DNA of 64,000 nt from UBA1664 sp964531715 (GTDB lineage: Bacteria > Pseudomonadota > Alphaproteobacteria > Micavibrionales > UBA1664): contig CAZHEE010000004.1 in the NCBI GenBank assembly GCA_964531715.1, positions 1 to 64,000 on the forward strand. Direction: 5' to 3'. Below the pieces are notes generated by a model, which was not told the origin of the DNA, made no database searches, and saw nothing but the letters and a program-made list of their open reading frames with translations. Both the position numbers and the translations under genes were made by a program. Below, in pieces: positions 59,320 through 64,000 of the stretch; within the stretch, counting starts at the first letter, position 1; the number at the start of each line of letters is the position of its first letter.

Positions 59320-60639
59320 ATGAATTTTCGCGATACCGTCAAACAAACTGTTCTCCCTAACGGTTTAGTCATTATAACCGATACACTTACTGATAACCCT
59401 GTTACATTTGGAGGTATTGTCATGTTAACGGGCGGTTTGTATGACCCGTCCGATAAACTCGGTATATCGCATCTTGGCGAACATATGATAGCGCACGGCT
59501 TAGAAGGTGAGACTAGTAAAAATTTTCGTGAAAAAAACAATGAACGTGGTCTTAAGAACTATAATATGGTTACTGCGGAGGAGTATGTCAGTTTCTATGC
59601 ATATGGTGAAAATAGTGATGTTATCGATTATTTAACTGATATGTCATTGAGATTAACTGAAAGACGATATGATCAAGAAGCATTAATATTAGAAAAAAGC
59701 AGAATTACAACTGAGATGCGAGAATATTATGAAAGAGAAGATAATATTAAACGCAGCTTGTCAAAAAAATCTAGATTAGGACAAAGTAAGCTTATGCAGC
59801 CTACTTCAGGCTATGCTGGTGGCTTTGAAGGAATCACTCTGCAAGATATTGCTGGTCATCATGATGAGCTTTTGGTCGGTCAAAATATGGCGCTAATTTC
59901 AAGTGGTGGTTGGTCTCATGAAGCTGCTGTCAACTGGGCATATGAACATTTAGCGCATTTTCCTGAAGGTGTTAAACCAAAAAAATTAGATCGTAATACA
60001 CAAATTCAGGATGTTTTTGCAGTTAAGGCAAATAGACCCGATGTTGATGTTGAAATATCATTTCCTACTGGATTAAATTTTTTTGGTAACCCTACAAAGC
60101 TACATTTACTGACTAGTATACTTCAAGATTTGGTAACTTCTTTAGCGGACGAAATTGGGGTATATGGTATACAATTGACATCATATTTAGATTCATCTCA
60201 AACTTTTTTTCTGGGAATTGAAACTTCATGTTTGCCAGGACAGGTGCCTGATTTATTAAAATCAGTCTTGTCAGAGTTAGACAGGGTTTCAGAAGACTAT
60301 TTAAGGGAGAAATTTGAATCGATTAAAGCAAAAGCAATTAAGGGCAAAAGATTACATGATGGCGTAGAAATGTTAATTCCCGAAGATAGATTTGATATTT
60401 TGATATTTTCTCTGTCTATAGGTGATTTAGATCAATACCCTAGATATGAAGAAGATTTAAATAGAATTACTACGGAAGAACTAATTAACGATTTAAAGTA
60501 TATCTTAGCTCAAAAGCCAGGAACATTTTATTACGGGGCTGTGAATGATAGTTTACCAACCGGCGATATGATAATGCGTCGGGAATTCCACACTCCAGGA
60601 AAAAGGCCACAAATAATAAGTAAGTTTAGCCCAGTTTAG
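59320..60639 (+). CDS. M16-family (insulinase-like) peptidase
   Basis: 439 residues from the ATG at 59320, chosen for its AAGGAT ribosome binding site; upstream codons are unlikely. The inverted zinc motif HLGEH (His51, Glu54, His55) and a downstream Glu132 in RITTEMREYYE match M16 catalytic domains. The second half (about 220-435) is a degenerate M16 C-like domain. There is no signal peptide, so it is cytosolic. It is divergent from ligA, converges on recN with a 6-bp gap and is visibly more AT-rich than both, which suggests acquisition. Substrate unknown. Confidence 0.82.
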   Translation: MNFRDTVKQTVLPNGLVIITDTLTDNPVTFGGIVMLTGGLYDPSDKLGISHLGEHMIAHGLEGETSKNFREKNNERGLKNYNMVTAEEYVSFYAYGENSDVIDYLTDMSLRLTERRYDQEALILEKSRITTEMREYYEREDNIKRSLSKKSRLGQSKLMQPTSGYAGGFEGITLQDIAGHHDELLVGQNMALISSGGWSHEAAVNWAYEHLAHFPEGVKPKKLDRNTQIQDVFAVKANRPDVDVEISFPTGLNFFGNPTKLHLLTSILQDLVTSLADEIGVYGIQLTSYLDSSQTFFLGIETSCLPGQVPDLLKSVLSELDRVSEDYLREKFESIKAKAIKGKRLHDGVEMLIPEDRFDILIFSLSIGDLDQYPRYEEDLNRITTEELINDLKYILAQKPGTFYYGAVNDSLPTGDMIMRREFHTPGKRPQIISKFSPV

Positions 60640-60645
60640 TCCCAC

Positions 60646-62307
60646 TTAAGCCGCATTGCGTAAAACTCTCGCGGCGGCACGGGCTTCATCTGTCAGCGAT
60701 GCGCCTGAGACCATCCGCGCGATTTCATCCACACGCGCGATTTCATCCTCAATCGGGTTGACACTTGTCTGCGTCATGCCGTTTTTATCGTCCGCTTTCG
60801 AAATAATCCAGTGATGATCGGCCTTCGCGGCCACTTGCGGGCTGTGCGTTACCACAAGAATTTGGGCATCTTTTGCCATACGTGCCAAACGTGCGCCGAC
60901 CGCATCCGCAGTTGAGCCGCCAATTCCGCTATCCACCTCATCAAATACCATGACCGGTACGGGCGAGCTGTCCGATAACACCACTTTGAGCGCAAGCATG
61001 ATTCGCGATAACTCACCGCCAGAGGCGACCTTGCCAAGCTCACCTTCAGGCGACCCTGCATTGGTTTGAATAAGGAAGCATACATCATCAACCCCGTCTT
61101 TAGACGGCTTTTCAAGCGGATCAACTCTCACCCTGAATACGGCATTGCCAAGTTTTAAATCGGGGAGCTCGCGCATAATCGCCTTGCTCAATATCTTCGC
61201 CGCATCTTGGCGTTTCACGGTCAAATGTTGAGCCGCCGATTGATAAACGGCTTCGCTTGTTTGTAACTCTGCCTCAAGCCTTTCCAGAGCTTGATCATCC
61301 GCATGAAGGCTTGCCAGTTTATCCTGCATTTCAAATAAGAGGTCGGGCAAGTTATCACAAAGCACGTTATGTTTACGCGCAACGGCGCGTAGCTCGTGCA
61401 GGCGGTCATCAACATGCTCAATATCCTCATCCTCGCCATAACTATGCGCCATCATTTCGATATCGCCCGCAACATCGCGCAGGGATGAGAGTGCGGCATC
61501 CAGCTTTGTTATAAACGGGTCAATGCGTTCAGCCGCCTTATCTGCAATTTTTTCAAGGGATCGAACTGCGCGATATAGGCTGTCATTCGCGGCCTTATCA
61601 CCTTCAAGATATTGGTGGGCCTCATTCAGGCTTTCAATGACGGCTTCAAAATGTAAGAGTTTTTGCCGTTTATCCAGCAGAATATCTTCCTCCCCTTTTT
61701 CAGGGGCAATTTTGTTCAGCTCCTCAACGCAGGCGGTTAAATATTCCTCATCTTCCTTGGCTTTCGCCAGTTTTTGACGATGGGTTGTAAGGGCTTTCTC
61801 AGCATTTTTCCACATACCCCATGCTTCGCGAACTTTGGTAACCTCTCCTTGCAGATGACCGAAATTATCCAGCAAATCGCCGTGGCCTCTGCTGTCCATC
61901 AGGCCATGGGTTTGGAACTGCCCATGAATATCAACGAGTAACTCACCAATATCTTTGAGTAAGGTTAGGCTGACAGGGCGGTCATTCAGGAAAGCTTTTG
62001 AGCGGCCATCCGCATTTAGTGTGCGGCGGATGATAATGTCACCTTCGACCTCAAAATCATGGTCTTTTAAAAGACTGAAAACGGGATGGCTTAATGGCAA
62101 ATCAAAGCTTGCCGTGACACTGCCTTGCGCTGCATTTTTTCTGAGCAATCCGCTATCTGCCCGTGCGCCCAGGGCAAGGCCGAGTGAGTCGAGCAGGATT
62201 GATTTCCCCGCGCCTGTCTCACCCGTTAAGGCCGTCATGCCGCGCTCCATCGCTAAAGACAGCGATTCTATCAACACAATATTATTGATGGTGAGATGGG
62301 TGAGCAT
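60646..62307 (-). CDS. recN: DNA repair protein RecN
   Basis: 553 residues of the SMC-like RecN family. N-terminal Walker A is GETGAGKSILLDSLGLALGA. A long coiled coil (about 150-370) is followed by the ABC signature LGKVASGGELSRIMLALKV and Walker B VMVFDEVDSGIGG. The His-loop is VVTHSPQVAAKADHHW. It aids repair of double-strand breaks. It lies downstream of bamD with a 234-bp repeat-containing gap. Confidence 0.96.
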   Translation of the reverse strand: MLTHLTINNIVLIESLSLAMERGMTALTGETGAGKSILLDSLGLALGARADSGLLRKNAAQGSVTASFDLPLSHPVFSLLKDHDFEVEGDIIIRRTLNADGRSKAFLNDRPVSLTLLKDIGELLVDIHGQFQTHGLMDSRGHGDLLDNFGHLQGEVTKVREAWGMWKNAEKALTTHRQKLAKAKEDEEYLTACVEELNKIAPEKGEEDILLDKRQKLLHFEAVIESLNEAHQYLEGDKAANDSLYRAVRSLEKIADKAAERIDPFITKLDAALSSLRDVAGDIEMMAHSYGEDEDIEHVDDRLHELRAVARKHNVLCDNLPDLLFEMQDKLASLHADDQALERLEAELQTSEAVYQSAAQHLTVKRQDAAKILSKAIMRELPDLKLGNAVFRVRVDPLEKPSKDGVDDVCFLIQTNAGSPEGELGKVASGGELSRIMLALKVVLSDSSPVPVMVFDEVDSGIGGSTADAVGARLARMAKDAQILVVTHSPQVAAKADHHWIISKADDKNGMTQTSVNPIEDEIARVDEIARMVSGASLTDEARAAARVLRNAA

Positions 62308-62384
62308 AGGCTATTTTTAAATATTAAAGCAGAGAAAGCAAATTCATTCTTTTACGGTGGCATTTGAATGACTTCGCCTTTCCT

Positions 62385-62520
62385 CTTTGGGAGAAGCGTC
62401 AACTAAAAGGTAATGTATACAGAATGTAATCCACTTTACATTTTTCTGGATTGCACGCACAGAGGCGTGCAATGACGACTACAAGTAAAAAACTTAGTGG
62501 CTTTGTGTCTTTTCGTGAAA
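62385..62520. repeat. Repeat fragments between bamD and recN
   Basis: attgcacgc/gcgtgcaat form a 9-bp hairpin at 62450-62473 within ctggattgcacgc...gcaatgacg, related to the element at 73-107. The segment cttagtggctttgtgtcttttcgtgaaa (62493-62520) belongs to the CTTTGTG-type family also seen at 57157 and 57048. They fill the gap in what is normally a tight operon. Confidence 0.5.
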
Positions 62521-62541
62521 ATTACAAGATTTTTGAAAAAT

Positions 62542-63360
62542 CTACTCAGGTCTGAAAAGGCTTTCGACGGTTCTGTCTATTAGCCCTCGCTCGTCCAGTA
62601 ATCGTTGACGCTCCGTATCATCGAGTAGCGCAAAGCTATCCTCGTACCAGACACTCCCAGGATAATTATAGCCGAGGACTGCTGCAACGCGGGTTGCCTC
62701 CTGACGGATGCCGAGTGATAGATAGGCCTCAACCAATCTATGTAAGGCTTCGGGGACATGCGTGGTTGTCTGATAATCGCGCACCACATTTAAAAAACGG
62801 CGGATGGCGGCGTGATATTGATTGCGTGTCAGATAATATCGCCCGACTTGCATCTCTTTTCCTGCCAAATGGTCAAGCGTTAAATCCAGTTTCAGCTTGG
62901 CATCGCGCGCGTATTTTGAGTTCGGATAGGCTTGTAATAATCCTTGCAAGTTATCGCGGGCAAGGCGGGTCATTTCCTGATCACGCCCGACATCGGAAAT
63001 CTGGTCATAGAAATTGAGTGCTTTTAAATAAAGCGCGTAATCGACATTCTCGCTTCCCGGGTGGAGGCGGAGAAAGCGGTCTATCGCCAAAATGGATTCG
63101 GTGTAATCACCCCCTTCATAAGCCGCATAGGCCGCCATGAGTTGCGCTTGTGTTGCCCAACGGGAATAGGGGTGTTGCCGCTCAACATCATTAAATAATT
63201 GATAGGCGCGTGTGTAATTTCGCTCTTCTAACGCATCGGCCGCATCATTGTAAAGCTCCTCAACCGGGCGTTCAGGTTCTAAATTATCGAGATTATCATC
63301 ATTTCCTGCACATGCGGACAGGAATAGGGCGGCACAAAATAGGGGGATAAGATATTTCAT
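62542..63360 (-). CDS. bamD: Outer membrane assembly lipoprotein BamD
   Basis: 272 residues with a lipobox LFLSAC and five TPR-like helix pairs, e.g. EELYNDAADALEERNYTRAY, VERQHPYSRWATQAQLMAAY and AYPNSKYARDAKLKLD. BamD is the essential lipoprotein of the BAM complex that inserts beta-barrel proteins, which here should include the usher. Secretins usually insert with less help from BAM. The gene lies between lpxC and recN as in other Alphaproteobacteria. Confidence 0.94.
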   Translation of the reverse strand: MKYLIPLFCAALFLSACAGNDDNLDNLEPERPVEELYNDAADALEERNYTRAYQLFNDVERQHPYSRWATQAQLMAAYAAYEGGDYTESILAIDRFLRLHPGSENVDYALYLKALNFYDQISDVGRDQEMTRLARDNLQGLLQAYPNSKYARDAKLKLDLTLDHLAGKEMQVGRYYLTRNQYHAAIRRFLNVVRDYQTTTHVPEALHRLVEAYLSLGIRQEATRVAAVLGYNYPGSVWYEDSFALLDDTERQRLLDERGLIDRTVESLFRPE

Positions 63361-63409
63361 AACTATAATTTAATCGCCTTTGCTTACTAAAACAATGGCG
63401 GATTATTAA

Positions 63410-64000
63410 TTAAGCATTATAGGCAGGGTTTTTACTGTCCATAAATTGTTCGGCCTTGCCGATACCGAGGTGATCGATTGTTTCAACATAAGTACTCGTG
63501 TCATCAAATAATTTTCTAAGTAATTTATTGGTTAAGGCATGCCCACCTTTATGAGAGGTGAAACGCCCGATAATCGGCGCACCCGCAAGGTAAGTATCGC
63601 CTATCGCATCAAGCAGTTTATGACGCACAGGCTCTTTCGCGTGACGTAAACCCTCGGGATTGAGGATTTTATCATCATCAAACACAACGGCATTATCCAA
63701 GCCGCCGCCCTTAATCAGACCGGCCTTCATAAGCGTTTCAACCTCGCGGAGCTGTGTAAAAGTGCGACAAAAGGCAAGCTGGGTTTTAAAATCATCTGCC
63801 TCCATCAATTCAAAAGTGGCGGATTGCTCACCGATATTTTGATTATCAAAATCAATCGAGAACGTGAAAACACTTGAGATATCAGGCTCAAAACAAGCCA
63901 TGCGCCCGTCATTATCCTTAATTTCAACAGTTTTTAGAATGCGGATGGCTTTTCGTGGTGAGTTCTGCGCAATCAAGCCTGTTTGTTCAAAAGCGCGGAT
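63410..64000 (-). CDS. lpxC: UDP-3-O-acyl-GlcNAc deacetylase, C-terminal part
   Basis: Partial gene: its 5' end lies beyond the window, and the frame is open to the last base (reading IRAFEQTGLIAQNSPRKAI). The C-terminal LpxC domain shows LKGGGLDNAVVF-type sequence (here LIKGGGLDNAVVF), the metal site HKLLDAIGD and SHKGGHALTN with the conserved His. LpxC catalyses the committed step of lipid A synthesis. The first ATG inside the window is internal. In related genomes ftsZ lies upstream. Confidence 0.95.
   Translation of the reverse strand: MRAFEQTGLIAQNSPRKAIRILKTVEIKDNDGRMACFEPDISSVFTFSIDFDNQNIGEQSATFELMEADDFKTQLAFCRTFTQLREVETLMKAGLIKGGGLDNAVVFDDDKILNPEGLRHAKEPVRHKLLDAIGDTYLAGAPIIGRFTSHKGGHALTNKLLRKLFDDTSTYVETIDHLGIGKAEQFMDSKNPAYNA

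Overview
The window is a chromosomal segment of a moderately AT-rich Gram-negative alphaproteobacterium. Support comes from a GcrA cell-cycle regulator gene with GANTC sites upstream, a split PntAA/PntAB/PntB transhydrogenase, and the order lpxC-bamD-recN-ligA. UbiA, SdhCD, LpxC, BamD, MlaEF and a meso-diaminopimelate-type MurE fit a diderm with ubiquinone and LPS. I cannot fix the genus; a Micavibrio-like or related lineage is only a guess. No rRNA, tRNA, CRISPR array, intact insertion sequence or prophage was recognised.

Layout. (1) 0.2-4.2 kb, minus strand: gcrA, then the housekeeping run DUF2062-acpS-lepB-rnc-era, tightly overlapped. (2) 4.4-12.5 kb, plus strand: an AT-rich type IVb pilus operon of the plasmid R64 thin-pilus kind (PilL/TcpQ-like, PilN secretin, PilO2, PilP, PilQ ATPase, PilR platform, PilS prepilin), ending in a terminator. 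(3) 12.6-19.2 kb: rsmE, ubiA, a small unknown gene, PBP1A, and mlaE/mlaF split by a GxxExxY gene bracketed by inverted repeats. (4) 19.2-24.8 kb: the decayed 3' end of an M32 carboxypeptidase gene, then a chaperone-usher fimbrial locus. (5) 24.9-35.5 kb, plus strand: a second, poorly described type IV pilus/type II secretion-like operon. It encodes an AMIN-like lipoprotein, a CheY-like protein, a lipoprotein secretin, a periplasmic Ig-like (ASH/Hydin) protein, an ATPase, a GspF platform, two bitopic proteins and two pilin-like proteins without the usual Glu5. A hybrid histidine kinase converges on it. (6) 37.9-42.4 kb: a catalytically degenerate aspartate-semialdehyde dehydrogenase relative, a Tat-type MsrB, sdhCD, an MscS channel and a DUF2177 protein. 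(7) 42.3-48.7 kb, minus strand: a partial division/cell-wall cluster mraZ-rsmH-ftsL-ftsI-murE-murF, with MraZ-type operator repeats upstream. (8) 49.0-54.0 kb: the pnt operon, interrupted by two SGNH hydrolase genes and by a MntA-HepT toxin-antitoxin pair whose toxin stop overlaps the pntB start. (9) 54.1-56.9 kb: lemA, an HtpX-like protease, a lysophospholipase-like hydrolase and a small unknown. (10) 57.2-64 kb, minus strand: lpxC (cut by the window end), bamD, recN and ligA, with an M16-like peptidase gene inserted on the opposite strand.

Two themes stand out. First, three surface-fibre systems lie nearly back to back between 4.4 and 35.5 kb. Second, accessory genes (GxxExxY, SGNH pair, MntA-HepT, M16) sit inside otherwise conserved operons, several beside copies of short dispersed repeats. 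Neither pilus operon contains a prepilin peptidase or a PilT retraction ATPase, so a peptidase must be encoded elsewhere.
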